Source: an uncultured Lachnospiraceae bacterium
Lineage (GTDB): Bacteria; Bacillota; Clostridia; Lachnospirales; Lachnospiraceae
Direction of reading: 5' to 3'
Assembly (NCBI GenBank): GCA_910587295.1
Contig: CAJULP010000021.1
Coordinates: forward strand, 1 to 57,188
DNA length: 57,188 nucleotides
Shown: positions 1 through 9,493 of the stretch, piece by piece
Layout of the letters: each line of letters opens with the position of its first letter
How positions within the stretch are numbered: position 1 is the first letter of the stretch
Position numbers and translations under genes: made by a program
The notes under the pieces: generated by a model
What the model was told of the DNA's origin: nothing
Database searches by the model: none
The model's input: the letters and a program-made list of their open reading frames with translations, nothing else

Positions 1-166
1 ACAGGATTTTTATGCTAACCAAAGCCGAAAATATGTAGATGAAGCTTTTAATGGTTCTCTGCCCGCTTTTATTGCCGCTTTTACCAAATATAGTTCTTTG
101 ACATCGGAAGAGGCTGATGAAATTAGAAAAATGATTGATGACGCAGAGGAAAATGCGGATGGGTAA
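1..166 (+). CDS. BlaI/CopY-family repressor, C-terminal end (partial)
   Basis: The open frame enters from the left edge (first full codon at base 2) and ends with TAA at 164-166. The 54 visible residues include an F-N-G-S-L-P-A-F stretch and a helix S-S-L-T-S-E-E-A-D-E-I-R-K-M. These match the C-terminal dimerisation part of BlaI/MecI/CopY winged-helix repressors, which control beta-lactamase or copper genes. The DNA-binding half lies outside the window. A TAATG overlap links it to the following blaR1-like stub, the usual blaI-blaR1 arrangement. Family assignment is from a short piece only. Confidence 0.6.
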   Translation, partial: QDFYANQSRKYVDEAFNGSLPAFIAAFTKYSSLTSEEADEIRKMIDDAEENADG

Positions 167-170
167 TGTT

Positions 171-287
171 TTCTTAAGGTTACTTAATATAAGCCTTGCG
201 GCAAATTGGCTGATTTGCCCGTTTTCAATTGAAAGTTCCTTTGGTTTAGTTCCATCGGGTGACATAGCGTCAACGAATAATTTCTGA
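171..287 (+). pseudogene. BlaR1 (M56 peptidase sensor) N-terminal stub
   Basis: Directly after the BlaI-like gene one frame reads F-L-R-L-L-N-I-S-L-A-A-N-W-L-I, which resembles the first membrane helix of BlaR1/MecR1 sensors. The ATG overlapping the BlaI stop (166-168) is in another frame and hits TAA after three codons, so the start is frameshifted. The frame then runs through unrelated sequence to TGA at 285-287. No zinc-protease HEXXH or sensor domain follows. I infer a deletion that removed nearly all of blaR1. Confidence 0.45.
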
Positions 288-629
288 TTTTAAATAAATT
301 GCATATACATGCTCAAATTCTTCCTTTAATGAATCGAACTCGTCATATACAACCCTAACTTCTTCTCCTCTTTTGAACACGGAAAAATCTCTTTTTGCCA
401 ATACCTCTTCCGTGTCAATTTCTACATATTCACCCGATTTTTCAATTAAATCATTATATTGTAAATTCACTTCTATAGTTATGTATCCACCATTATTTTC
501 TAAAACCTCACCCTCAAAATATTTTTGAGTGCCTCCTTGGCCAGTCCTTGAAATGAATAAAATAAATGCACCGCTAAGCAAAATAATTATTAAAATATTT
601 TTAATCAATTCTTTTTTTTCCCAAGCCAT
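270..629 (-). CDS. Small membrane-anchored hypothetical protein
   Basis: 119 residues from ATG at 629, chosen because GAGGAGGGG lies just upstream; a longer in-frame start at 665 would bury that site. After a charged N-terminus (MAWEKKELIKN) comes one hydrophobic helix (ILIIILLSGAFILFI, about residues 11-26). The rest is a hydrophilic, acidic domain with alternating beta-type sequence and a late helix (DSLKEEFEHVYAIYLKSE). It is probably anchored by its N-terminus with the bulk outside. I recognise no family. It overlaps the blaR1 stub tail-to-tail by 18 bases and is AT-rich compared with the genes that follow. Confidence 0.6.
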   Translation of the reverse strand: MAWEKKELIKNILIIILLSGAFILFISRTGQGGTQKYFEGEVLENNGGYITIEVNLQYNDLIEKSGEYVEIDTEEVLAKRDFSVFKRGEEVRVVYDEFDSLKEEFEHVYAIYLKSEIIR

Positions 630-825
630 TTCCCCTCCTCTGTGCCTATTAAAAGGCTGACGCATGTTATGAAACCATTTTCAATTATACTATACATCAG
701 CCTTTAACAAAAAGCTAATCAAATCAGCAAATCATCCACTTTGCAAACCACTGCCAAACAATCCGTGATATACACACTGTCAAGCACAGGCTTTCCCCCG
801 GAGCATTTTCCGGCAGGTATTTCCC

Positions 826-2619
826 TTATGTGGTAAGATATTTTTTTGCCTGCATATCCCAGTAATATCTATACCAGCCGCCTTTTTCAAACAATTCCTG
901 ATGAGTTCCCTCTTCCACCTTTTCCCCATCCTTCATCACGATAATGCGATCAGCTATCCTTGCACATCCCATTCGATGTGTCACGATCACGGCAGTTTTT
1001 CCTTCACACATCTTCTCGAACCGATGGTACAGCTCTGTTTCCTCCACGGGATCAATTGCCGCCGTAGGTTCATCTAAAAACAAAATATCGTGTGTGCGAT
1101 ATATCCCCCTTGCGATCGCAATTCTTTGCCATTGTCCGCCGGAAAGCTCTTTCCCTCCAAATTGACGAGACAGCATTGTATCACCTTCTTCAGGAAAAAT
1201 AAATGCGTCTTGAGGTATTCCTGCCTGCTCTAAAGCTTTATCAATATATTCTCCGCCACGCCTGCCCGGCACACTGATAGCCACATTCTCCCGCAAAGTC
1301 ATCTGGTATCTCTGAAACTGCTGGAATACTGCTGAAACCATTTCATAACGGCTCTCTTTAGCCGTATTGGATCCATAGATCCTCACTGCTCCGCTTTCTG
1401 GTAAATACATCCCCATCATAACCTTCATGAGAGTGGATTTTCCTGCACCATTCTCCCCTACGATTGCAAGTGTCTCGCCCTCTTTTATCGTAAAGCTTAC
1501 GTTCCGCAAAGATTCCTTTTCCATGCCCGGATACCGAAAATGAACACCTGTTACTTCCATAGCAATACCTTCCTTTGCTATGGCAGAACCTTTTGTTTCC
1601 TTCGTCCGCAAATCAGGAAAAGCAAGAAAATCCATAAAATTCTTTACCATCCCATAATTGCGGGCAATGCTCCCAAGCCTTCCTTCCACAATCTCATTCA
1701 TAATCCCATACATCATATCCACAGACGCAAAAACTGCCGCAAAGCTCCCCACTCGTATCTCACCTCTTATCAGGCTCCGCACCAAAAGAAACAGTACGCC
1801 ACAGTAACCCAAAAGCGTGATTCCAGCCATAACAGCCCTCCAGCCGTCTGTCCTTTTATCAGCCTCATGCTCAAGAGTAACCAATGCGCTAAGAGCCTTT
1901 TGGAATTTGCCTGCAAAAAATTCTGTTTCCCCTAAAATCCTGGTCTCTTTCATATACTCCCTGTCTGCAATGCATCTCCTGAAATAATCTCTTTTGCGCC
2001 TCTCACTGGCAGATTGGTTCCAGGTCTCAGCAAAGATACGGCTGCGGATGGCTTGATTCAGCACCACCGGCAAGAAAATTACAGGCAGAGAAAACGCAAG
2101 CACAGGGCTGGTCCTATATAGGTAAAATCCCATATAAAGAAGATATGGGATATAAATTGTGAAAAGCTGCATCACCTCGGACATAAATCTGGAAGCATTT
2201 TGCGCTCCTTGAGATGCCTTTTCAAGCAGATCCAGGTTTTCCGGCTTTTCGTAATCCAAGGCCGTAAGGTTTCCGGCTTTTTCCTGTAGCCGCACCTGAT
2301 ATTCTACCGTAGCCTTTTTACTTGCACACTCCAGAAAGAAGTTCATCAATCCGTTCACCACTTCATTTCCTAAGACCACTGCCCCGAGGGCAATCCCCCA
2401 TAAAACTGCCTTTTTATATCCGTCTGCTGCCATGACGGATACCGCATTAAAAAACGCCGCTGTAACTGAAGTCTGTACCCCGATCAAAAGCCCTGCAAAC
2501 AGACCGAACATATTTCCACTTAGAAAAAGAACAGGACAGCTCCTGAAAGTCATGGGAAAAATAAAGACCAGTGTCTTTATAAAATCCCCGGCTTTTATCA
2601 GCCTTTTCACAGATACCAC
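826..2619 (-). CDS. ABC exporter half-transporter (TMD-NBD), second of pair
   Basis: 597 residues, GTG start at 2619 with GGGGGT upstream. The N-terminal ~330 residues form a six-helix exporter membrane domain. The C-terminal nucleotide-binding domain has Walker A GENGAGKST (~residue 390), signature LSGGQWQRIAIARG (~493) and Walker B ILFLDEPTAAIDP, all intact. It overlaps the end of the other half-transporter by 13 bases, so the two are probably translationally coupled and assemble as a heterodimer. They follow a two-component system on the same strand, an arrangement common for exporters of antimicrobial peptides or other envelope stressors in Firmicutes. Substrate unknown. Confidence 0.9.
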   Translation of the reverse strand: MVSVKRLIKAGDFIKTLVFIFPMTFRSCPVLFLSGNMFGLFAGLLIGVQTSVTAAFFNAVSVMAADGYKKAVLWGIALGAVVLGNEVVNGLMNFFLECASKKATVEYQVRLQEKAGNLTALDYEKPENLDLLEKASQGAQNASRFMSEVMQLFTIYIPYLLYMGFYLYRTSPVLAFSLPVIFLPVVLNQAIRSRIFAETWNQSASERRKRDYFRRCIADREYMKETRILGETEFFAGKFQKALSALVTLEHEADKRTDGWRAVMAGITLLGYCGVLFLLVRSLIRGEIRVGSFAAVFASVDMMYGIMNEIVEGRLGSIARNYGMVKNFMDFLAFPDLRTKETKGSAIAKEGIAMEVTGVHFRYPGMEKESLRNVSFTIKEGETLAIVGENGAGKSTLMKVMMGMYLPESGAVRIYGSNTAKESRYEMVSAVFQQFQRYQMTLRENVAISVPGRRGGEYIDKALEQAGIPQDAFIFPEEGDTMLSRQFGGKELSGGQWQRIAIARGIYRTHDILFLDEPTAAIDPVEETELYHRFEKMCEGKTAVIVTHRMGCARIADRIIVMKDGEKVEEGTHQELFEKGGWYRYYWDMQAKKYLTT

Positions 2620-4448
2620 CCCCTTTGGCTTGTGTACATTTCCGCATAGATCTCTCCCAGTTCCATCAGTTCCTTATGAGAACCCCTTTCCGCAACTTTC
2701 CCTTTCTCTAAGACAAATATCTCATCCACATCCTTCACCGCGCCTAACCGATGCGTAATAAACAGGGCTGTTTCCCCTCTGCTCAAATCCGCAAACTGCT
2801 TGTAAATGCGATTCTCGGCAATGGGATCCAGAGAAGCCGCCGGCTCGTCCAAAATGAAAGCCTTTCCTTGGCCTATACCGTTTACGATAGCCCTCGCAAT
2901 CGCAATCCTCTGCCATTGGCCCCCTGAAATGTCTATTCCCCCTTCCTCCAGCTTTCCAAGAACCGTATCCAAGCCATCCGGAAATTGTCCTGCCGTTTCA
3001 GCCAAACCGACACTTTCCAGTACATCACTTAACACCTGATCATTGTGCCCTCCGGAAAATTGCAGATTCTCCCGCAATGTCATATAATATCTGGCATAAT
3101 CCTGCCAGACGCATGCAAACCACCTGCTTCCCTCTTTAAGCTTCCAGTCCTTCAAATCCCTTCCATTTATTAATATTTTTCCCTCATACTCCGGATAAAG
3201 TCCTGTCATTAGCTTGATGATCGTGCTCTTCCCCGCACCGTTTCTTCCCACAAAAGCATAATGCTTTCCTTTTTCCAACCGGAAAGATATGCCGTCAAGG
3301 ATGTCTATATTGCTTCCGGGATAACAAAAACGGACATCTTTAAATTCCACGCTCTCAAATCCTGTATCTTCCCCAAAACCCTCAGAGATACTACATTCCG
3401 CTGTCCGCCTGCCTGCATCCTCCTCCGGCATCCCGCAGAACATTCCTATATCTTTGGCTTTTGCCCGGTTTTGCGCCAATCTCTCCATCTGGAAGGACAG
3501 ACTCCAGGTCATGGTCCTTACCAGGGAAAATACGGCGTTGACGATCGAAATATACATTCCTACCGATAAACCGCCACTCCTGACTCCCGGAATCAGTATA
3601 AAAGCAGCAAAAAGCGCAGGTAGTGTAGATATGACACCACCTGCTTTCATATTGACCATTCCTCTAAAAAGGGTCCTTTTTTCTACTTCATAGGCCTCCT
3701 GAAAAGTACTGCGATACCGTTCATTTAGAAAAGGAACATAAGAAAACAATGTTCTTTCAAGGACAGCATCCCGCCCAAGCAACACCTGACTTATGTATTC
3801 ATACCGCCTTTTCTTTTCCGTCACATCAGACTGTGACTGATAGTTCTTGTTCCCGGCTTTCAAAGATAACCAGCTCAAGGGAATGGCTCCTGCTGCCAAT
3901 AGAAAGCCCGCCCACCATACATGGACTACCACAATGGCAAACACTGACAAATTCTGTAAACATAATATACCTATCTCAGTTATATTATTTAATGTCTCCT
4001 CTTCCACTTCTTCAGGCTCTAATGTTACTTTTCTTAAAAGATCCTGCGTCTCCGGCATTTCCAGCCTATGATATCCAATCAGGGATATTTTTTTAAGAAA
4101 AGCATTTTGCAAAACAACCCCCATCTTCCGCTTCCGGATCCCTTGCCCATGTTTCACAAAAATGCCGGAGAACTGCTGCCATAGCAGCCATAGGAAAAGA
4201 CCGATTAAAGGCAGGATAAGCTGAGATATTTCCTTTTCCCCAGCAAATATTGCAAGTACCGTATCTACAAAAACCGCCTGAATCATTACCGTTACCGCAG
4301 GAAACAGTCCATTTATCACATTGATAATTATCTGCATAGTGGTAAAGGCTGGTGAAACACCAAAAGCAAGACGCAATGCGCTCCAGATGGACCATCGCAT
4401 ACTTCTGATATCCGGCTGATATTTTGCTTCATAAAGTTTACTTTTCAT
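2607..4448 (-). CDS. ABC exporter half-transporter (TMD-NBD), first of pair
   Basis: 613 residues. The membrane domain spans about residues 1-330. The ATPase domain carries Walker A GRNGAGKST (~402), signature ISGGQWQRIAIARA (~507) and Walker B AFILDEPAASLDP; the signature starts with Ile instead of the usual Leu. It lies 53 bases downstream of the histidine kinase stop and overlaps the next ABC gene, so kinase and transporter are probably one transcription unit. The partner is also a complete TMD-NBD protein, so the active exporter is likely a heterodimer. Export is inferred from architecture; no substrate-binding protein is present. Confidence 0.9.
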   Translation of the reverse strand: MKSKLYEAKYQPDIRSMRWSIWSALRLAFGVSPAFTTMQIIINVINGLFPAVTVMIQAVFVDTVLAIFAGEKEISQLILPLIGLFLWLLWQQFSGIFVKHGQGIRKRKMGVVLQNAFLKKISLIGYHRLEMPETQDLLRKVTLEPEEVEEETLNNITEIGILCLQNLSVFAIVVVHVWWAGFLLAAGAIPLSWLSLKAGNKNYQSQSDVTEKKRRYEYISQVLLGRDAVLERTLFSYVPFLNERYRSTFQEAYEVEKRTLFRGMVNMKAGGVISTLPALFAAFILIPGVRSGGLSVGMYISIVNAVFSLVRTMTWSLSFQMERLAQNRAKAKDIGMFCGMPEEDAGRRTAECSISEGFGEDTGFESVEFKDVRFCYPGSNIDILDGISFRLEKGKHYAFVGRNGAGKSTIIKLMTGLYPEYEGKILINGRDLKDWKLKEGSRWFACVWQDYARYYMTLRENLQFSGGHNDQVLSDVLESVGLAETAGQFPDGLDTVLGKLEEGGIDISGGQWQRIAIARAIVNGIGQGKAFILDEPAASLDPIAENRIYKQFADLSRGETALFITHRLGAVKDVDEIFVLEKGKVAERGSHKELMELGEIYAEMYTSQRGWYL

Positions 4449-4501
4449 TAAATCTATCCTCTGCTATTACTTATGTGCCAGCTTCCAAACAGCTTCTACC
4501 T

Positions 4502-6817
4502 CTACAACAGGCTCCGCTCCCACCTAAGCGTGACCTTAAACAGATCCCCGTCTATGTCCACCTTCATTTCTCCCTTTTGCAGCTCCACGAAGTTCTGCGC
4601 AATGGCAAGGCCAAGGCCGCTGCCTTCCGTGTTGCGTGAAGCATCACCCCGGACAAACCGCTCAGTCAGGCTCTCCGGCGGGATATTTAATTCCACCTTT
4701 GACATATTCTTTAGCTCGATCACTACTTCCTTTTCCAATTGCTCCACATTCACATACACCCTGGTGTGGGGCATGGCATACTTGATAATGTTGGTGTAAA
4801 GATTTTCAAAGATCCGGTAGGTTTTCTGTGGATCCAGCTTAAGGAGTATCTTTTCCTCCGGCATTCTGAAACGGAAGATCAGATCGGCATCCTCCACCTT
4901 ATCCTCATACTCTAAATAAGTCTGCCGCATCAGATTGCAAAGATCCACCTCCTGCAGGTCCAATATCACATTTCCGCTGTTTGCCTTGCTCACCTCAAAC
5001 AGATCCTCGATCAGTGTCTTCAGCCGCAAAGCTTTCTTTTCCAGCACATCCAGGTAGGCTTTGCTTTGCTGTGCGCTTAAGTTTTCTTCCTTCAGAAGTT
5101 CAATATAAGTAGTAATGGCAGTTAGGGGCGTTTTCAGGTCATGGGAAACATTGGTGATCAGTTCCGTCTTCATCTTCTGGCTTTTCACCTCTTCCGCCAC
5201 CGCTTTGGAAAACCCGTCCTGGATCTTTGCCAGCTTATCTTTATAAGATTCAAACACTCCCCAGTCTTTGTCAAACTCTGTCTGCAGGTTCCCGTCCGCT
5301 ATAGACTCTGTTGCCGCCAGCAGATTCCGGTACTGGTCTTTAATATTCCTCATATATTTCTTGATCAAAAAATAGACGATAACGGAATAGACCACCAGCG
5401 CCATCCAGCCGAACATCCACATGGAGCAGATAACGCCCAGTATCAGAAAGTTCACTGCCACCACCCGAAAAATGGTCTTATTCGCCTTTTCTCCAAGGTC
5501 TACGTGAAGGATCTGTTCTTCAAACTGCATGTATTTTCCTTTCAGATACCGCTCAGCCTTCCCAACATACCTTACGGTCAGGCTCTTTTCCTTAAGATAT
5601 CCCATAATCCCAAGATCCCTGGCCTGGCCCAAAGAGGTCAAAAGATAAAACCACAATCCCATTGCCAGATAGATCAGCAAAAAGTTGATTCCCCACGCCA
5701 TGGCTTTGGCCAAACGGTCAGCCTGGTATCCCTGTAAAAATCCAAGGAAATTCCGGATCATTCCGGCAAGACTTCCGTCATTCATTCCGGTCACCACACT
5801 CGTGATCCATTCGCTGCCAAATCCCAGAATACAGATCATCCCCAGGGCAGCCACCTCAAAGGGAAGCTTAACATACTTCCACTTGTGCAGGGCATAGCGC
5901 TTCCAAAACGGCAGGATAAGCGCCGGAAAGGCAAGCAGGCACAAGATCCCGCAAAAGGCGTCATAAACTCCGGAATATTGATAATAAGCATACCAATTCC
6001 GCCAACTGTTATCTTCCACAAGGGTATCCATCTGTTTCTGGGTAAACGCATAGCAGATGGTGCACCCCCGGGGGGCATTATATATTTCCATCTCCGCCTT
6101 CATCGGCTCGTTAAGGGCATTTAAATAATAGATGATTCCGTCCTCATCATAGTCGTAACTGCACCACTCACCAAACTGATGAGAAAGAAACTTACTCCTC
6201 ATACCGTTCTGGACGGCCTTTAAAAGCTCCCTGGAGTTTTCCCCCTTCACCGATACATGCTCCAGATAGCCGGTATCGTCAAAGGACATTTTAATATAAT
6301 AAGGATAATAGGCCTGCAGCTCCTCGTCTGCCTCTTCCGTTCCCAGCTTGATCACCTGCTCCCCGGCATTACTGATGCTTATCCCCGTGGCATGATCCAC
6401 CATGCAATAATCCGCTTTCCTGCCAATCCCGGCGTTGCCGCGGACAGTGTCCTCCCACCCTTCCAAAAGCTCATCCATGTTTTCCCCGGCTGCCTCGCTC
6501 CAGCTTTTTCCTCCAAGCCCCAGATAACGTCCTCTTTCACCGTTCCCGTCATCCTGCGTTTCCGTAACCTGTAAGAACAGATTCCGGTAATTGACCGATC
6601 CTCCTTTCACCCGCTCTGCCAGCTCCCGGTAAAATACCAGATTCCCCTGGTAAACATTGGTCAGAAACTCATCATCCTGCAGTATATCCACCTTATAATC
6701 CCGGGCATTCCTTTCAAACGCCGGATACTGCGCACAAAAACAGACAGCCGCCGCACTGATCAGTAAAAATACGATCAATATACTGATGATTTTATTGTTT
6801 TTCAATTTTGTATCCAA
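4502..6817 (-). CDS. Sensor histidine kinase with multi-helix membrane domain
   Basis: 771 residues. A signal-anchor helix (residues ~7-28) precedes an extracytoplasmic region to about residue 285. Several membrane helices follow, including a cluster near residues 285-400 and a pair near 450-490. Then come a HAMP-like linker, a dimerisation/phosphoacceptor box SHDLKTPL with His559, an N-box region (FENLYTNIIKYA) and a G-box GSGLGLAIAQNFVE. It overlaps the response-regulator frame by 26 bases. The partner regulator carries an in-frame TAG, so signalling may be impaired in this strain. The stop codon is TAG. The gene probably senses an envelope signal and controls the downstream ABC pair. Confidence 0.92.
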   Translation of the reverse strand: MDTKLKNNKIISILIVFLLISAAAVCFCAQYPAFERNARDYKVDILQDDEFLTNVYQGNLVFYRELAERVKGGSVNYRNLFLQVTETQDDGNGERGRYLGLGGKSWSEAAGENMDELLEGWEDTVRGNAGIGRKADYCMVDHATGISISNAGEQVIKLGTEEADEELQAYYPYYIKMSFDDTGYLEHVSVKGENSRELLKAVQNGMRSKFLSHQFGEWCSYDYDEDGIIYYLNALNEPMKAEMEIYNAPRGCTICYAFTQKQMDTLVEDNSWRNWYAYYQYSGVYDAFCGILCLLAFPALILPFWKRYALHKWKYVKLPFEVAALGMICILGFGSEWITSVVTGMNDGSLAGMIRNFLGFLQGYQADRLAKAMAWGINFLLIYLAMGLWFYLLTSLGQARDLGIMGYLKEKSLTVRYVGKAERYLKGKYMQFEEQILHVDLGEKANKTIFRVVAVNFLILGVICSMWMFGWMALVVYSVIVYFLIKKYMRNIKDQYRNLLAATESIADGNLQTEFDKDWGVFESYKDKLAKIQDGFSKAVAEEVKSQKMKTELITNVSHDLKTPLTAITTYIELLKEENLSAQQSKAYLDVLEKKALRLKTLIEDLFEVSKANSGNVILDLQEVDLCNLMRQTYLEYEDKVEDADLIFRFRMPEEKILLKLDPQKTYRIFENLYTNIIKYAMPHTRVYVNVEQLEKEVVIELKNMSKVELNIPPESLTERFVRGDASRNTEGSGLGLAIAQNFVELQKGEMKVDIDGDLFKVTLRWERSLL

Positions 6818-7499
6818 TTCCCCACACCACCTTTAAATACTTCGGCTCCCTCGGGTTGACCTCGATCTTTTCACGGATTTTTCTGATATGTACCATGATC
6901 GTATCGGTATTGATCGCCTGCTCGTTCCATACCCGCTCATAAATCTCCTCCGCGGAAAACACCCTTCCCGGATTCTTCATAAGAAGGAGCAGGATCTTAA
7001 ACTCAAGGGGCGTCAGTTTCACCGGACTGCCGTCCACAAACACTTCTATCGTTTCCTCGTTTAATTCCAAGCCTCCAATGGTATAAACCTTTTCATTCTA
7101 CTTTTTGCCGTCTACCATTTCCAGAAATCTTCCATACCTCCTTAAGTGGGAGTTTACCCTGGCAAGAAGCTCCATGGTGGTAAAAGGCTTGGTCACATAA
7201 TCATCCGCCCCCATGTTAAGCCCCATGATCTTATCCACTTCTTCCGACTTAGCGGAAAGCATGATCACCGGAAATTCATACCCCCGCTCTCTTACCGCCA
7301 TCATCATGGCGATCCCGTCCATTCTTGGCATCATCACATCCACAATGGCAAGATGGATCTCCTGTTCTTCAATCTGCTTAAGTCCTTCTACGCCGTCCGC
7401 CGCCTGATACACCACATACCCCTGGTTCCTTAAATATATTTCAATCCCTTCCCGAATCTCCTTGTCATCCTCCACGATCAAGATATGATACGCTTCCAT
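6792..7499 (-). pseudogene. OmpR-family response regulator interrupted by in-frame TAG
   Basis: A single frame of 236 codons encodes a normal-length OmpR-type regulator except for one TAG at 7098-7100. The receiver half has the acidic pair D11/D12, phospho-acceptor D54 (IVDVMMP) and K104 (VTKPF). After the TAG the frame continues N-E-K-V-Y-T-I-G-G-L-E-L-N into a winged-helix DNA-binding domain with LTPLEFKILLLL and VWGIGYKI motifs. The stop falls in the interdomain linker, and the reading frame is otherwise undisturbed. Separate translation of the DNA-binding half from TTG at 7070 is possible but its GGAGG is only one base away. Loss of function, suppression or a sequence error are the alternatives. 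The receiver start at 7499 has a good GGAGG. Confidence 0.85.
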
Positions 7500-7550
7500 G
7501 TCTCCACATCCTCCTGCTTTCTATACTTACCCGGCACATAAATACCTTTT

Positions 7551-8768
7551 TCAGTATATCACATCAACAAGATGGTTCCTACTAAATCTGTTTTTCTTTT
7601 CCCCGTATGACCACAGGGCCGCCCGGTAATAATTTTCCGCCTGTCTGGCAATCTGAAAACATTGATACCCACAGGCGCTTTGGAAAGCCCCCTGCCTTAA
7701 AAAAGGAAGTTCCTTTTTTTCCAGGATATCCATAAGCTTTCCGGCAAAAATCCTCTCATCCTCCCTTCTCTGTGCCTGCCCTCCTTCTGACGCACATGTC
7801 ATATATCCGTTTTTTCCGTTTACCACAATATCCTCCGTTCCGGTAGCCTTTAAGGCAAGCACAGGCGTTCCTGCAGCCATGGCTTCTAAGAGGACGATTC
7901 CCTGGGTCTCCGACCTTGACGTGAACAAAAACATATCCGACGCCCGGCAATAGTTTTTAATCTCCTCATTCGGCACCTGCCCCACAAATACGATCTCACT
8001 TTCCATGCCAAGTTCCTTAACGCGCTTAGCAAGCCATGCCCGGTATGGGCCATCCCCTATCAACATTAGCTTAAAACAAGATCCGGCTGTCTGTTTATAA
8101 AACCAAAGACTCTCTATCAGAAACTCCAGATTCTTTTCCTTTGCCAGCCTTGCCACCGTGCAAAAAAGATAACTGCGCCCTTCTAAAAACTGTTCCCTTA
8201 TATGCGCCGCATTCCTCTCATCCGGGCAGAAGCTGTCGTCGGAAAGCCCGGTGGGGAGCACTTCCACCGGCGGCGCTATCTGCACCTCATCCAGATAATC
8301 CCGGATGGCGGGCGTAGGCGCTATGACCATGGAGCAGCGCTTTAACGTGTTCCTTAAGTACATGGGCATGATCCCCTTAAGCCCTGACAGCCCGATATAA
8401 TGCAGGTACTGTTCGTACCGGGTATGATAAGTGTAGACCAGCGGCACCTGATATTTCCACGAAAGATATCTGGCCGTACTCCCGATCATCATGGGATGGT
8501 GGACATGGATCAGGTCAAAATTCCCTTCCCGGAAATTTTTTTCAATCTTCGGGTCTAAATGGTTTGGCACGGAAAACCCGCCCGCCACCCCCTTTAGCAG
8601 CGCCCCGTACCGCACAATATCTTTTTCCTCTTCCTGGTCATCGTAGCTGGGGGCAAAGACCACCACCCGATGCCCTAACTCCCGAAGCCCCTTGGCAAGA
8701 CGTTCCACGGAAATCGGAACCCCTGCCACAAAAGGTTTGTAATTGTTTGTCATCATTGCAATTTTCAT
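7551..8768 (-). CDS. Glycosyltransferase family 4 (GT-B)
   Basis: 405 residues with the GT-B N-terminal signature MKIAMMTNNYKPFVAGV and a DLIHVHHPMMIG segment. The C-terminal domain has the retaining GT4 pattern E-x7-E: RSETQGIVLLEAMAAGTPVLA (around residues 285-305). It resembles the group that includes diacylglycerol glucosyltransferases and other membrane-lipid glycosyltransferases. It follows a DedA-family gene by 14 bases, suggesting co-transcription and a membrane or envelope role. Acceptor and sugar donor cannot be read from sequence. Confidence 0.88.
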   Translation of the reverse strand: MKIAMMTNNYKPFVAGVPISVERLAKGLRELGHRVVVFAPSYDDQEEEKDIVRYGALLKGVAGGFSVPNHLDPKIEKNFREGNFDLIHVHHPMMIGSTARYLSWKYQVPLVYTYHTRYEQYLHYIGLSGLKGIMPMYLRNTLKRCSMVIAPTPAIRDYLDEVQIAPPVEVLPTGLSDDSFCPDERNAAHIREQFLEGRSYLFCTVARLAKEKNLEFLIESLWFYKQTAGSCFKLMLIGDGPYRAWLAKRVKELGMESEIVFVGQVPNEEIKNYCRASDMFLFTSRSETQGIVLLEAMAAGTPVLALKATGTEDIVVNGKNGYMTCASEGGQAQRREDERIFAGKLMDILEKKELPFLRQGAFQSACGYQCFQIARQAENYYRAALWSYGEKKNRFSRNHLVDVIY

Positions 8769-8782
8769 CTTCTGCCGCCTCC

Positions 8783-9292
8783 TTATGCCAAATAGCCGAT
8801 CACCGCATCGCCCAGAAAGTAGCCTGCGCCTACAAAAAACAGATTCCAGACGAAAATCCCCAGGGTGGAGCTAACGATGTACTGTATCAGGTTCATTCTC
8901 GATACCCCTGCCGGTATGGAGATCAGCGTCCGGATCATGGGGATCAACTTGCTTAAAAAGATTCCCATACTGCCGCGCTGCCTTACCCATTCCAGCTTCT
9001 TTTCAATCATGGGCCGCTGCTTGGGGAATTTATTTAAGTACTTCTTCAGCACAAAGTCGCCTCCTGTGTATCCCACCCAATATAAGATAAGGCTTCCCGT
9101 AAGCCCTGCTGCCACCGTGATCAGCATTGTGGGGATAAAGTGGATATTCCCTTTTGCCGCCCATACCCCCGCAAGAGGCATGATCACGCCTGCCGGAAAA
9201 CCGGGGAGATTTAAATATTCCAGCAGCACGATCACAAAAATTGCCACTCCGCCATATTTCACAAAATAGTCCATAATTACTTCAAGTTCCAT
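8783..9292 (-). CDS. DedA-family membrane protein
   Basis: 169 residues, start supported by AAGGAGG seven bases upstream of ATG at 9292. It has several hydrophobic segments, the DedA features G-x-x-GDFVLKKYL and FLSKLIPMIRTLISIPAG (the conserved F-x-R-x-x-P-x-x-R-x-x-x-x-x-x-A-G pattern with K in place of the first R), and a C-terminal helix ending in GDAVIGYLA. DedA proteins include transporters that recycle undecaprenyl phosphate and other phospholipid flippases. It lies immediately upstream of the GT4 gene on the same strand. Size is slightly short for the family (about 200), without an obvious break. Confidence 0.88.
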   Translation of the reverse strand: MELEVIMDYFVKYGGVAIFVIVLLEYLNLPGFPAGVIMPLAGVWAAKGNIHFIPTMLITVAAGLTGSLILYWVGYTGGDFVLKKYLNKFPKQRPMIEKKLEWVRQRGSMGIFLSKLIPMIRTLISIPAGVSRMNLIQYIVSSTLGIFVWNLFFVGAGYFLGDAVIGYLA

Positions 9293-9458
9293 ATCCAGCC
9301 TCCTTCTATGCCTTCTCTTTCTTACCTTTATAACGAACCAAAAAAGGAAAATGTTTCAACTTTTTTATTTATTATTAATGTAAATGGAAAATCTAAACAG
9401 AAACCGGATATAGTTCTTAAAGAATTCTAAAGAAAAACAGAATGAAAAGTTAACTATC

Positions 9459-9493
9459 AAAAAGCGCAGCTACGCCTGATTCAGCGCAGCTGC
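9459..9493 (-). terminator. Probable terminator after pyrG
   Basis: On the minus strand GCAGCT (9488-9493) pairs with AGCTGC (9466-9471) across a 16-base loop that itself contains CTGAATCAG. A T-run follows (complement of 9459-9463). The stem starts inside the last codons of pyrG. It would close the glnN-amt-asnB-pyrG operon before dedA. Confidence 0.4.

Noticed and set aside
666..825. Terminator or RNA element between the small membrane protein and the ABC pair
   Set aside because: A short CCGGA/TCCGG pairing exists but has no T-run on either strand; nothing convincing in these 160 bases.
5141..5737. Long open frame opposite the histidine kinase
   Set aside because: Antisense shadow of a strongly supported kinase gene; no ribosome site and His/Leu/Pro-rich composition.
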